DNA from: Corallococcus interemptor
GTDB lineage: Bacteria > Myxococcota > Myxococcia > Myxococcales > Myxococcaceae
Direction: 5' to 3'
DNA: 64,000 bases
Assembly (NCBI RefSeq): GCF_003668875.1
Contig: NZ_RAWM01000027.1
Location: 1 to 64,000, forward strand
Shown here piece by piece: positions 9,102 through 17,828 of this stretch. Under the pieces are notes generated by a model, which saw nothing but the letters and a program-made list of their open reading frames with translations, searched no databases and was not told the origin of the DNA. Made by a program: the position numbers and the translations under genes. Position 1 is the first letter of the stretch, and each line of letters starts with the position of its first letter.

Positions 9102-10505
9102 TCAGGCAAGGATGAACCGCAGCGGGTCCACCCGGGTGATGCTGTAGTCCAGCTTCGCCGAGGCCAGCACCGTCGCGATGATGTGCTCGGGGAAGATGTT
9201 GGAGCCGTTCGGGTCGTTGGCGCCCGTGCGCAGGTCCACCAGGCCCGGCGACATGCCGATGTCACCGCTGCGGCCCACCACCCGGTTGTGCTTGATGCCC
9301 GCGCCCATCAGCAGGCAGCTGTTGGACAGGTGGTGGTCGCGCCCGCCCGTGGCGTTGATGGTGGGCGTGCGAGCGAACTCGCTGAACACCAGGATGGTGG
9401 TGTGGTCCATGAAGTTGCCGCCGCCGGGGTGCGCCGTCTGGCGCAGGTCATTCACCAGCAGGTTCAGCGCGTCGAAGCCCGCCCGCTGGTTGGTCGCGTG
9501 CGTCTGCTGCGTGCCGAAGTGGGTGTCCAGGCCGCCGGCCAGGTTGATGGACACGCACTGGCTGATGCCCTTCTTCAGGGCGGTGGCCACCATGGCGGCG
9601 CGGCCCGCGGCGCTGTTGTACGGGTAGGACTGGTTGTTGAGCCCGTAGAAGTCGCGCACGGACTGGTTGGCCGCCAGCTGGAAGCGGAACGAGTCCGACA
9701 GCTTGTTCTCCATCACCGTCTGCATCTGGCCGCGGCTGCTCTCATAGGCCGTGCCCACGCCCCGGGCGGTGAGCGCCTGCTCCTCGCAGGTGATGGGCTG
9801 GCCGTTGAGGTCGATGAGGCTCTTCTCGATTTCGCTGTCCAGCTGGCGCGACGCCACGGGCGGGTCCAGCGTGAGCACCAGGTCCGCCAGGCCGCTGACG
9901 CGCAGCGCGTTGGCGTAGCCGCCGTAGCGGTCGTTGTAGGACTCGACACCTTGAGCGATGGAGGGGATGGGCACCGCGGGCTTCATCTGGCCCACGATCT
10001 CCGTGGCGGTGGAGGAGCCGCGCGCCGCGCTGCCAATGGGCATCTTCCCGGTGAGGAAGTAGCGGTAGCCCACCTCGTGGGTGAGCGTGCTCATGTTGAT
10101 GCCGCGCACCACCGTCATCAGGTCGTAGTGGTCCGACAGCGCGCCCACCGCGGGCCCGAAGGTCATGGCCGCGGGGCCGGCGCCCGCGCGCTCCTTGGGG
10201 ACGATGGGCACCTGCTGGAAGCGCGAGTCGGTGAGCAGGCTGTAGCCCGGCATGATGCGCGTCTCGCTGACGCGGTCGGCGGTGAACACCGCCGGGTCAC
10301 GCGGGTCCAGCGCGAGCAGCTGGTCCCACCCGCCGCTGAAATACACGAAGACGAAGCAGCGGTCCGGCGGGGCCAGGTTCGTCGCCTGGGCCACGGCCTT
10401 GAAGGGGATGCCTCCCAGCAGGAGCGAGCCCATGAAGCCGGCTCCGGCCTTGAGGAAGGTGCGGCGCTCGGGGCAGCAGGTGTCGTCTTGGCGCGTCTTC
10501 TTCAT
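9102..10505 (-). CDS. DUF1501 family protein, Tat-exported
   Basis: A 467-residue protein of the DUF1501 family, relatives of the alkaline-phosphatase/sulfatase fold that are abundant in planctomycetes and found in myxobacteria. The N-terminus carries a twin-arginine export signal (RRTFLK at 14-19, then a hydrophobic stretch ending near KAVAQA). Family features visible are the early FVYFSGGWDQLLALDPRD block, the central GGLDTHFGTQQTHATNQ block and the late FSEFARTPTINATGGRDHH block, whose His/Asp residues would suit a metal site. The Met at 10505 was chosen because the upstream extension is out of character and this start gives an intact Tat signal. It sits 17 bases after the small lipoprotein gene and six before the CxxCH lipoprotein. 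The substrate is unknown. Confidence 0.9.
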   Translation of the reverse strand: MKKTRQDDTCCPERRTFLKAGAGFMGSLLLGGIPFKAVAQATNLAPPDRCFVFVYFSGGWDQLLALDPRDPAVFTADRVSETRIMPGYSLLTDSRFQQVPIVPKERAGAGPAAMTFGPAVGALSDHYDLMTVVRGINMSTLTHEVGYRYFLTGKMPIGSAARGSSTATEIVGQMKPAVPIPSIAQGVESYNDRYGGYANALRVSGLADLVLTLDPPVASRQLDSEIEKSLIDLNGQPITCEEQALTARGVGTAYESSRGQMQTVMENKLSDSFRFQLAANQSVRDFYGLNNQSYPYNSAAGRAAMVATALKKGISQCVSINLAGGLDTHFGTQQTHATNQRAGFDALNLLVNDLRQTAHPGGGNFMDHTTILVFSEFARTPTINATGGRDHHLSNSCLLMGAGIKHNRVVGRSGDIGMSPGLVDLRTGANDPNGSNIFPEHIIATVLASAKLDYSITRVDPLRFILA

Positions 10506-10522
10506 CGCGGGCACCGTCAAGG

Positions 10523-11194
10523 TCAGTAGGTGATGAAGCGCGAGTCCGTCAGCATGGCGATGCACACCACCGCCAGCGCCTGGTCGCGCTTCTTGAGGGT
10601 TTCGGCCCGGGCGGCGGCCTTGCGGAAGAACGTCGCGTAGCGCGTCAGCTCCTCACCGGACAGGGGCGCGCCCCAGAACCGCGTGGAGAGGTACACGAGC
10701 GTTTCGTTCACCTGCGCGTCCGTGAGCTTCGTCAAATCGCTCATGGGCGAGGGCAGCGTGCGCCCCAGGGTGCGCAAGCTCACGTCCGCCTGCGCGATGT
10801 CCTTCTGCGCCTGGGCGATGCAGACCTTGCGCGCGCCGTCGTCCAGGAAGCGGGCGAAGACGAGGTTGGGCTCCGTGTTCTCCGAGGTAATCAGCGCGTA
10901 GTCCGCGCGGCCCAGCGACTGGGCGCGCGACTCCAGCTCATCCCACTCCATGCCCACGGCGACGCGGATGGACTCCTTGAGCTGCGCGACGGTGAGGCGG
11001 CGGGGCGCGCGGCCCACGCTGCCCCCCTGGGCCTCCGGGTCCGGCAGCGGATCAATCTGATCCGTGTTGCCGTGCGGGTTGGGCACCGGGTCCAGCTGTG
11101 CGTCCAGCGGGACGGGCTTGGCGGGGACGTCCACGGAGCCCTGGGTGCAGCCCGTGGCGAGCGCGAGCAGCGCGGTCAGCAGAAGGCGGCGCAT
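10523..11194 (-). CDS. Small lipoprotein of the DUF1501 operon
   Basis: A 223-residue protein with a lipoprotein signal (LLLTALLALATGC, Cys at 16), a Pro-rich linker (to about residue 45) and a helical domain. The domain starts with RRLTVAQLKESIRVAVGMEWDE and ends with repeated short Arg/Leu-rich helices and MLTDSRFITY. This layout resembles the DUF1549/DUF1585-type domains of cytochrome-associated exported proteins, but the match is loose. Its start codon overlaps the stop of the preceding gene as TGATG, indicating translational coupling. The longer open frame upstream is antisense-like low-complexity Arg/Gly sequence and was excluded. The precise role is unknown. Confidence 0.82.
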   Translation of the reverse strand: MRRLLLTALLALATGCTQGSVDVPAKPVPLDAQLDPVPNPHGNTDQIDPLPDPEAQGGSVGRAPRRLTVAQLKESIRVAVGMEWDELESRAQSLGRADYALITSENTEPNLVFARFLDDGARKVCIAQAQKDIAQADVSLRTLGRTLPSPMSDLTKLTDAQVNETLVYLSTRFWGAPLSGEELTRYATFFRKAAARAETLKKRDQALAVVCIAMLTDSRFITY

Positions 11195-13155
11195 CAGTCG
11201 ATCCTCCGGTACGCGTCGGACATCACCACCTGCTCGATGAGGCCCTTGAGGCTGTGGTTGTTCTTGGCGAAGTCCTGCGACAGCTGCTGGAGGTAGAGGC
11301 GCTGCTCCTCGGCCGTCATGGCGCGGCCCAGGAACTCGTTCCAGACGCGCTTGACGGTGCAGCGCTCCAGGTCGCCCGTCTCCATCATGCGCTTGACCAG
11401 CGCCTGCGGACCGCCCTCGATGTTCTTCTCCTCGTCCGCGGTGCGGTAGAGGTAGGTCTTCAGGAGGCCCAGCGAGTTGGCGCCGTCGCCGTCGAAGGCC
11501 TGCATCACGTACTGGCTGCACTCGCCGCCGCAGCTGGTGTCACCGGCGATGGCGCAGTCGCGGCACTTCACGTCCAGGCGGGGGAACTGGTCCGGGGACA
11601 GGAACTGCGCGGAGCGCTCCGCGTAGCGGCCCCAGTGCGCGCCCGTGGGCTCGATGGTGGCGTGGCAGTAGTTGCAGCCGCAGCGCCTGGCCAGGTTGTT
11701 CTCGCGGTTGCAGGCGTCATCCGGGGGCGGCAGGTTCGCGTCCGCGGCCGGGGCGAAGTGCTTGCAGAGGAACGCCTCGTAGAACTCGTTCACGCGGGCG
11801 CGCTGCGTGGGGAAGCGGTAGAGGAACGCGGGCGTGGTGAGCACGCCGGAGTGGGTGCTGTCGCGGACGTACTCGTTCCACTGGGTGGTGCTGGCGTACG
11901 TCACGGTGGGCAGCACGGCGTTGTCCGCCGGGGCCTTGATGCTGAAGACGCCCACGCCCTGGCGCTGCTTGTAGAACTCCGACAGCGGGCCGTTCACGAA
12001 GGAGCGGCGGGTGGTGAGGATGTTGAAGTAGGGCTCGTCGTTGCGCACCACGGAGTCCGTGATGAAGAGCGGCTCCTCGTTGAAGGCGGCGACGCGGGCG
12101 TTGTGCACGTCGCTGATTTCGCAGCGGCGCATCTTGTCGCCGCAGCCGCAGGTGCGGTCGCCGTTGAAGCGGCCCGTCTCACAGGACTGGCCGTTGTACG
12201 GGTTCGTCGCGCGGTTCTGCGCCTCGATGGCGCACACCTTCACCGGCTCCGTGGTGGTGGACCAGTAGGGCTGCACCGTGGTGGTGACGTAGCCCTCGCG
12301 GTGCACGCAGCCCTGCTTCGGCGTCCAGGGGGTGTTGGCGTCCGTCGCGTCGAACTTGCAGCGGTTCAGCTTCAGCGAGCCCGTCCCGCCCGCCGGCTGC
12401 ACCCAGGCGGTGATGACGCCCGTGGCCGGCTCCGGCACCAGCACGTTGGTGGTGTTCTTGTTCGGGTCCGGCAGACAGAGGTAGCCCACGGATTTGCCCG
12501 CGGAGGCCAGGTAGCGGTTGTCGCAGAAGTTCACGTACCTGCCGTACGTCGGGCTGGCCTTCAGCGCGTTGCAGTCCGCGAACTTCAGCTCCGGCTCCGT
12601 GGCGTTCACGTCCAGCTGGCGGCACTGGTAGAAGTTCGTGTCGTAGTCGTAGCTGACCGGCATGGGCACGCCCTGCGCGTCGCGGCAGACGGAGGGCGTG
12701 GAGCTGTCCTGGTGCGGGTCCTGCGGGCTCGCCTTGCAGCTGTCCTGGGCAATCTCCCCGTCACAGCGCTGGCTCTGGCCGCCGCGCAGGCTGTTGGAGT
12801 TGTTGCCCGCGAAGCTCAGCGGCGTGCCGGACACGCGGTAGTCGCCGTTGCCCTGCACGCTGCCGCTGATGTTCGAGCGAAGCAGCGCGCGGTGGTAGTC
12901 GCGCATCCGCGCGTAGAAGGACTCGTCCTTCATCATCGCGCGGACGTCCTCCGCCGTGACGGAGCCCTTCGCCTGGAACGCCTTGTACTCCTCCATGGTC
13001 GGAGGACGTCCCAGCAAGTCGAGAGAAAGCTGTCTTAGGTGCCGCTCCAAGGGAACCTTCGCCACGGGCGCGCACACCGCTTCTTCAGCGGCTGCGGGCA
13101 GGGCGAGCAGGAGGGCGGCGCTCGCCAGGGGGGCAAGGCAACGCACGCTGAACAC
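11194..13155 (-). CDS. Exported DUF1549-like protein with CxxCH motif
   Basis: A 653-residue exported protein, first gene of the five-gene minus-strand set. A signal peptide (about 1-23, ending PAAAEE) is followed by LERHLRQLSLDLLGRPPTMEEY, the characteristic opening of DUF1549-type domains. A Cys-rich central part (about 150-370) has many cysteines that may form disulphides. Towards the end comes RRCGCNYCHATIEPTGAHW, with Cys494, Cys497 and His498 forming a c-type haem-like motif of the DUF1588/DUF1592 style, then a helical tail ending MSDAYRRID. The GTG start has a GGAGG ribosome site about seven bases upstream. Downstream genes follow with overlap or short gaps. Haem binding and enzymatic activity are inference. 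Confidence 0.85.
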   Translation of the reverse strand: MFSVRCLAPLASAALLLALPAAAEEAVCAPVAKVPLERHLRQLSLDLLGRPPTMEEYKAFQAKGSVTAEDVRAMMKDESFYARMRDYHRALLRSNISGSVQGNGDYRVSGTPLSFAGNNSNSLRGGQSQRCDGEIAQDSCKASPQDPHQDSSTPSVCRDAQGVPMPVSYDYDTNFYQCRQLDVNATEPELKFADCNALKASPTYGRYVNFCDNRYLASAGKSVGYLCLPDPNKNTTNVLVPEPATGVITAWVQPAGGTGSLKLNRCKFDATDANTPWTPKQGCVHREGYVTTTVQPYWSTTTEPVKVCAIEAQNRATNPYNGQSCETGRFNGDRTCGCGDKMRRCEISDVHNARVAAFNEEPLFITDSVVRNDEPYFNILTTRRSFVNGPLSEFYKQRQGVGVFSIKAPADNAVLPTVTYASTTQWNEYVRDSTHSGVLTTPAFLYRFPTQRARVNEFYEAFLCKHFAPAADANLPPPDDACNRENNLARRCGCNYCHATIEPTGAHWGRYAERSAQFLSPDQFPRLDVKCRDCAIAGDTSCGGECSQYVMQAFDGDGANSLGLLKTYLYRTADEEKNIEGGPQALVKRMMETGDLERCTVKRVWNEFLGRAMTAEEQRLYLQQLSQDFAKNNHSLKGLIEQVVMSDAYRRID

Positions 13156-13329
13156 GGGGAACCTCCGAGAGGGGGGGTCGGGGGTGACGCAGTGGTCCGA
13201 AGTATGAAGGAATTTCCGGTTTGATATCCAGTTGACCTAACCGATTCCATTCGACCGACATGTAGGCCTTCGCGGGATTCTGCTTGAGCGGCCTGTTGCA
13301 AGCGGCCCGGGCGCGGTCCAGAAGAAGGC

Positions 13330-13899
13330 ATGTCCAACGCCGCTTCCGGGCTGACGCCCTCTCCCGCGTCCACGAATGACCGCTCCTTCTTCGTCGCGAT
13401 CGGCGTGGTGTCCGCCGGCGCGCTGGCGCTCTTGGCGTGGCTGCTGCTCATCCGGCGCGGAGGCGCGGGGATGGGCGTGGACCTGCGCTTCATGCCGGCG
13501 GTGAACGCGGGGCTCAACGCGACGGCGGCGGCGCTGCTGCTGTCCGGGTGGGTGGCCATCAAGCGGGGCGCGCGCAAGGCGCACCAGAACCTGATGGTGA
13601 GCGCGTTCGCCGCGTCCGCGCTGTTCCTGGTGGGCTACCTCGCGTACCACTACGTGCACGGGGACACGCGCTACGTGGGCGGCTTCCGCGGGCTGTACCT
13701 GACGCTCTTGGCCAGCCACGTCATCCTGTCCATGCCGGTGCTGCCCATGGCGCTGGTGGCCTTCTACTTCTCCTGGCGGCAGCAGTTTGGCCGGCACCGC
13801 AAGGTGACGCGGTGGCTGGCGCCCATGTGGCTCTACGTGAGCGTGACGGGCGTGGTGGTGTTCTTCATGCTGCGCGGCAGCGTGCCCGCGGTGCCCTGA
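13330..13899 (+). CDS. DUF420 family membrane protein
   Basis: A 189-residue protein with about five membrane segments. Family-typical blocks are visible: MPAVNAGLNATAAALLLSGW, KRGARKAHQNLMVSAFAAS, a YHYVHGDTRY loop, and LLASHVILSMPVLPMALVAF, with His residues in the HQN and SHV positions that in this family may contact haem or copper. DUF420 genes often lie beside cytochrome oxidase or CtaG/SCO assembly genes, but no such genes are here. It stands alone between two divergent or convergent units, with a modest ribosome site (GAAGAAGG) before the ATG. Its biochemical role is unknown. Confidence 0.88.
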   Translation: MSNAASGLTPSPASTNDRSFFVAIGVVSAGALALLAWLLLIRRGGAGMGVDLRFMPAVNAGLNATAAALLLSGWVAIKRGARKAHQNLMVSAFAASALFLVGYLAYHYVHGDTRYVGGFRGLYLTLLASHVILSMPVLPMALVAFYFSWRQQFGRHRKVTRWLAPMWLYVSVTGVVVFFMLRGSVPAVP

Positions 13900-13930
13900 G
13901 GTTCCGGACGCCGCGCCCCGGCTCCGGCAC

Positions 13931-15121
13931 CTACGGCGCCAGCTGTTCAGGCGTGGAGCGCACGGACTCCGTGGGCAGCGCGATGCCCCGGGGCAGGCGC
14001 ACGGTGAAGGTGGAGCCCTGACCCTCCACGCTGCGCACGGCGAGCGAGCCGCCGTGCAGCTCCACCATGCGGCGCGCGCTGGCCAGGCCCACGCCGCTGC
14101 CGGACACGTCCCGGGACACGTTGCGGCCGCGGTGGAAGCGCTCGAAGACGAAGGGCAGGTCCGCGGCCGGGATGCCAATGCCCTGGTCCGTCACGGCGAG
14201 CAGCACGAACTGCTGCGCGTCACCGTCCTCCACCGTCAGGCGCACGGTGACGGTGGAGCCCGCGGCGCTGTACTTCACCGCGTTGCCCATCAGGTTCTCC
14301 AGCACGCGCTCCAGGGCGTGCGCGTCCCACTCGCCGGTGAAGTCGCGCCCCTCCGGCACCTCCAGGACGAAGTGGTGGCGGGAGGCGTTGGCCTCCAGCT
14401 CGCGCACCTTGCCGCGCACCATGGCCAACAGGTCCAGGGGCTCGCGCTTGAGGGGGCGCTCCTGGCCGCGCGTCACCTCCAGGAAGTGGTCGATGAGTTC
14501 CCCCATGCGGTGCGCCGCGCGCACGATGTGGCCCAGGCGCGTCTCCAGCGCGGGCGTCATCGCGGCGGTGGGAATCTGCCGGCGCAGCACCTGGGCGTTG
14601 AGCGTCATGATTTGAAGCGGGCCCTTGAGGTCGTGCGTCGCCAGCGAGAAGAGCTCGTCGCGCACGGCCAGCGCCTCGCGGGCGGCGGTCTCGGCGCGCT
14701 CGGCGCGAAGGCGGCGGTCCTCCAGCTCGCGCGTCATGAGCACCGTGTCCACCGCGGTGCGCAGGCTGATGCGCAGGCGCTCCGGGCTGAAGGTCTCCTT
14801 CACCAGGTAGTCCTGGGCGCCGGCCTTCATGGCCTCCACCGCCACGCGCTCGTTGCCGCTGCCGGTGAGCACCACCACGGCGGGCACGCGGGGCAGGCCC
14901 AGCTCCGTGACCTTCTGGAGCAGGGTGACGCCGTTCATGCCGGGCAGGTGGTAGTCCAGCAGCATCGCGTCCACGGCGTTGCCCTCCAGGTATGCCAGCG
15001 CGTCCTCCGCGTTGGACATGGGCACCACTTCCCACTGCATGTCCGGGTCCTTCGCCAGCGCGCGGCTGACCGCGAGGCGGTCCGCCATGCCGTCGTCCAC
15101 CAGCAGCACGCGCAGGCTCAT
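13931..15121 (-). CDS. REC-histidine kinase fusion of the phytochrome operon
   Basis: A 396-residue soluble protein. Residues 1-125 form a receiver domain (LLVDDGMADR; phospho-acceptor Asp in MLLDYHLPGMNG; the conserved Lys in YLVKETFSPERL). A coiled linker follows, then a HisKA domain with the H-box SLATHDLKGPLQIM around residue 170, and an HATPase domain with N-box ENLMGNAVKYS and G-box SGVGLASARRM. It has no membrane segment or PAS domain, so it probably acts as a relay taking phosphate at the receiver and passing signal to its own kinase core. Its ATG overlaps the upstream response-regulator stop by four bases (ATGA), so it is the last gene of the bacteriophytochrome operon. Confidence 0.9.
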   Translation of the reverse strand: MSLRVLLVDDGMADRLAVSRALAKDPDMQWEVVPMSNAEDALAYLEGNAVDAMLLDYHLPGMNGVTLLQKVTELGLPRVPAVVVLTGSGNERVAVEAMKAGAQDYLVKETFSPERLRISLRTAVDTVLMTRELEDRRLRAERAETAAREALAVRDELFSLATHDLKGPLQIMTLNAQVLRRQIPTAAMTPALETRLGHIVRAAHRMGELIDHFLEVTRGQERPLKREPLDLLAMVRGKVRELEANASRHHFVLEVPEGRDFTGEWDAHALERVLENLMGNAVKYSAAGSTVTVRLTVEDGDAQQFVLLAVTDQGIGIPAADLPFVFERFHRGRNVSRDVSGSGVGLASARRMVELHGGSLAVRSVEGQGSTFTVRLPRGIALPTESVRSTPEQLAP

Positions 15122-15555
15122 GCCTCCGGCTCCTGGGGCTCGGGCAGGCGCGCCGCCTTGAACCAGAAGGCGTGGAGCGCCTCCGCGGTGGCCTGCAGCT
15201 GGGGGCCAATCTCCGGCTTGAAGAGGTAGCTGTTGGCGCCGTCCGCGTACGCCCCCTGCACGTCGCCCACATCCAGCGAGGAGGAGAAGATGATGACGGG
15301 GATGCTGCGCAGGTCCGGATCCGCCTTCAGCGTGGCCAGCACGTCGCGCCCGCTGATGCCGGGCATGTGCATGTCCAGCAGGATGAGCGTGGGGCGCTCC
15401 GCGTCCTCGTGGGCTCCACGGCGGTAGAGGTAGTCCAGCGCGTTCTCGCCGTCGCGCACGCGCACCACGGGCACGGGCAGGGGCAGCCGCTTCGCGATGC
15501 GCATCAGCGCCTCCGCGTCCGGATCACTGTCCTCCACCAGCAGCAGCGGGTTCAT
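15118..15555 (-). CDS. Single-domain response regulator (Rcp1-like)
   Basis: A 145-residue stand-alone receiver domain. It has the acidic pair (LLVEDSDPDAEALM), the phospho-acceptor Asp in LILLDMHMPGISG and the conserved Lys in YLFKPEIG. The extended loop between the second strand and the acceptor Asp (DGENALDYLYRRGAHEDAERP) is the hallmark of phytochrome-associated regulators such as cyanobacterial Rcp1. It overlaps the phytochrome gene upstream by four bases and the REC-kinase downstream by four bases, so it is almost certainly the direct phosphate acceptor of the bacteriophytochrome. It carries no DNA-binding output domain. Confidence 0.9.
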   Translation of the reverse strand: MNPLLLVEDSDPDAEALMRIAKRLPLPVPVVRVRDGENALDYLYRRGAHEDAERPTLILLDMHMPGISGRDVLATLKADPDLRSIPVIIFSSSLDVGDVQGAYADGANSYLFKPEIGPQLQATAEALHAFWFKAARLPEPQEPEA

Positions 15556-17828
15556 GACCTCGGCTCCTCGCCCAGCGTGAAATAGAAGGTGGAGCCCTGC
15601 CCCGGCGCGGAGTCCAGCCAGAGCGCACCGCCATGCAGTGACACCAGCCGGCGCGCGATGGCCAGCCCCGCCCCCGAGCCGCCACCATAGGCCTGCGAGG
15701 GATGCAGGCGGCGGAACAATTCGAAGACGGCCTCATGGAACTGGGGCGCGATGCCGATGCCGGGGTCTTTCACGTAGAAAATGTAGGGTGCTTTCACGTG
15801 ACGCGCCGCCGCGGGGCGGGATTCCCCGGGCCCGAGGAAGCCCACCTCCACCCAGCGCGGCTCGGCCGTCTGGTACTTGGCCGCGTTGCTGATGAGGTTG
15901 GCCCACACCTGCCGGATGCGGACGGCGTCACAGGCCACGGTGGGCAGGCGGCGGGGCAGGCGGACCTCCACCCTGCCCCCCTCCAGCCGCGCGCCCAGCG
16001 TCCGGAGCACGTCCTCCACCAACGCCTGATGATCCGTCTCCTCCCACGCCAGCTCCAGCCGGCCCAGGCGGCTGAACTCGAAGAGGTCGTCGATGAGGGA
16101 GTGCGTGCGCTTCGCCAGCCACGCCAGGGACTCCAGCTGCTGGCGTCCCTCCGCTCCCAGCGTGGCGCCGAAGTCCTCCTGGAGGAAGGAGCTGTACTGG
16201 AGGATGCCGCGCAGCGGCTCCTTGAGGTCGTGCGCCACGGAGCCGCCGAACGCGTCCAGCTCCGCGTTGGAGCGGGCCAGCTCCCGCGACAGCCGGGCCA
16301 GCTCCTCCGCGTGCCGCAGCACCACGCCCACCAGCGCGCCCTTGAGCGCGCGCGCGGCCTCCAGGTCCTGCGTGGACCATGGCGTGGAGGCGCCGCGCAT
16401 CTCCTCGCGCCACACGTCGAAGGACGCGCGGGGACGCAGCCGCGCATGGCCCGGCTCCGGGCGCACGGGCTTGTTCGGGTTGCCGGCCCACGCCACGGTG
16501 CGCGCCACCTCCGGGCGGAACCACAGCGCATAGTGCGGCACGGACGGATCCAGCCGCACCGCCAGCAGGCCCGCGGCCACGTCCGCGCGCGAGGCCAGCG
16601 GCGGATACACGTCCCCCAGCCGATCCACGTGGAAGACCTCGCCCGGCAGCTCGCCCATCGAAAGCCACGCCACCAGGGCGTGCACCTCCTCCGCGGATGG
16701 CGTGGTGCCAAGGAGCAGCGGCGAGGACTCCGGGCCCGCGCTCGCGCCCAGCACCAGCGCCACGCCGTGAGCGCCCGTGAGCTCCATCAGGAGCGGGGCC
16801 TGGGTCTCCAGCGCCTTCGCGGGGCTGCGGTCGCCCAGGTTCGGCAGGACGAGCATGTTGAGCAGCGACGCGCGGCGCGCCTGGGCGGCGGCCTCCTGGC
16901 TGCGCTCCTCCGCGGACAGCTGGAGCGACAAGAGCCGCGCCAGCACCTCGCACGCCTGGCGCCGCGCGGCGGACACCATGCGGGGCGACAGGTGGTGGCA
17001 GGCCATCAGCCCCCACAGCTGTCCGTCCTTCAAGAGCGACACGCTGAAGGACGCGCCCACGCCCATGTTGCGCAGGTACTCCAGGTGGATCTCCGACACG
17101 CTGCGGAGCGCGGAGCCGGACAAATCCAGCGGACGCTGGGTGCCGGGCAGCACCGGCGGCACCAGCGCCACGGCCTTCGCGTCCACGTCCGCGATGAGCC
17201 GCACGGGGTTCCGCGTGTAGAGGGCGCGCGCCTGCACGGGGATGTCGCTCGCCGGGTAGTGCAGGCCCAGGAAGGAGTCCACGCCCTCGCGCACGCTCTC
17301 CGCCACGACCTCGCCATGGAAGTCCGCGTGGAAGCGGTAGACCATCACCCGGTCGTAGCCGATGAGCGCCCGCACCGCGTCCGCGGCCTCGTTGAGCAGC
17401 GCGACCGTCCCCTTCGCGTACGCCAGCGGCGACACCAGCCGCTGCACCGCGGAGAGCGCCGTCTCCTCCGCGCCCACGTCCCCGTCCCCGTCGATGACCG
17501 GCTCCAGCTCCAGCACGCGCAGGCCGTCGCTCTCATGCAGCAGCGCGAAGCAGCGCTGTCCGGACACCTCCACGGTGACGGGCCCCGGCCCCACGCCCGC
17601 CTCCACGCGCGCGAGCAGCCCGTGCGGCAGCACGCCGGAGACAGGCTTGCCCAGGAGCGCGTCCGGCCCGGCGCCCAGCAGCGCGGCCGCGTTGGCGCTC
17701 ACGACCGCGACGGACTCCGAACCCGGGTGGAAGGCGACGAGCACGCCCCGGGGTTGGATGCCGCCCAGCAGGTGGATGGGTTCGCGATCGCAGACGCTGA
17801 GGTCTGCATCAGAGACGGACGGGGACAT
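15552..17828 (-). CDS. bphP: Bacteriophytochrome histidine kinase
   Basis: A red/far-red light sensor kinase of 758 residues with the full phytochrome layout: PAS (about 15-120), GAF (about 140-310), PHY (about 320-500), HisKA (about 520-590) and HATPase (about 630-755). Cys13 in the N-terminal VCDREPIH motif is the biliverdin attachment site of bacterial phytochromes. The GAF domain keeps PASDIP, and the chromophore-pocket His lies in LMACHHLSPR. The PHY tongue shows the PRASF signature. The kinase H-box is SVAHDLKEPLRGI. The start overlaps the end of the haem oxygenase gene by 20 bases, tying chromophore production to apoprotein synthesis. Signal output is probably through the next two genes. 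Confidence 0.95.
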   Translation of the reverse strand: MSPSVSDADLSVCDREPIHLLGGIQPRGVLVAFHPGSESVAVVSANAAALLGAGPDALLGKPVSGVLPHGLLARVEAGVGPGPVTVEVSGQRCFALLHESDGLRVLELEPVIDGDGDVGAEETALSAVQRLVSPLAYAKGTVALLNEAADAVRALIGYDRVMVYRFHADFHGEVVAESVREGVDSFLGLHYPASDIPVQARALYTRNPVRLIADVDAKAVALVPPVLPGTQRPLDLSGSALRSVSEIHLEYLRNMGVGASFSVSLLKDGQLWGLMACHHLSPRMVSAARRQACEVLARLLSLQLSAEERSQEAAAQARRASLLNMLVLPNLGDRSPAKALETQAPLLMELTGAHGVALVLGASAGPESSPLLLGTTPSAEEVHALVAWLSMGELPGEVFHVDRLGDVYPPLASRADVAAGLLAVRLDPSVPHYALWFRPEVARTVAWAGNPNKPVRPEPGHARLRPRASFDVWREEMRGASTPWSTQDLEAARALKGALVGVVLRHAEELARLSRELARSNAELDAFGGSVAHDLKEPLRGILQYSSFLQEDFGATLGAEGRQQLESLAWLAKRTHSLIDDLFEFSRLGRLELAWEETDHQALVEDVLRTLGARLEGGRVEVRLPRRLPTVACDAVRIRQVWANLISNAAKYQTAEPRWVEVGFLGPGESRPAAARHVKAPYIFYVKDPGIGIAPQFHEAVFELFRRLHPSQAYGGGSGAGLAIARRLVSLHGGALWLDSAPGQGSTFYFTLGEEPRS

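Noticed and set aside
5997-10529. 1510-codon plus-strand frame across the exported operon
   Set aside because: It runs antisense to three genes with clear signal peptides and conserved motifs; its composition is non-protein-like.
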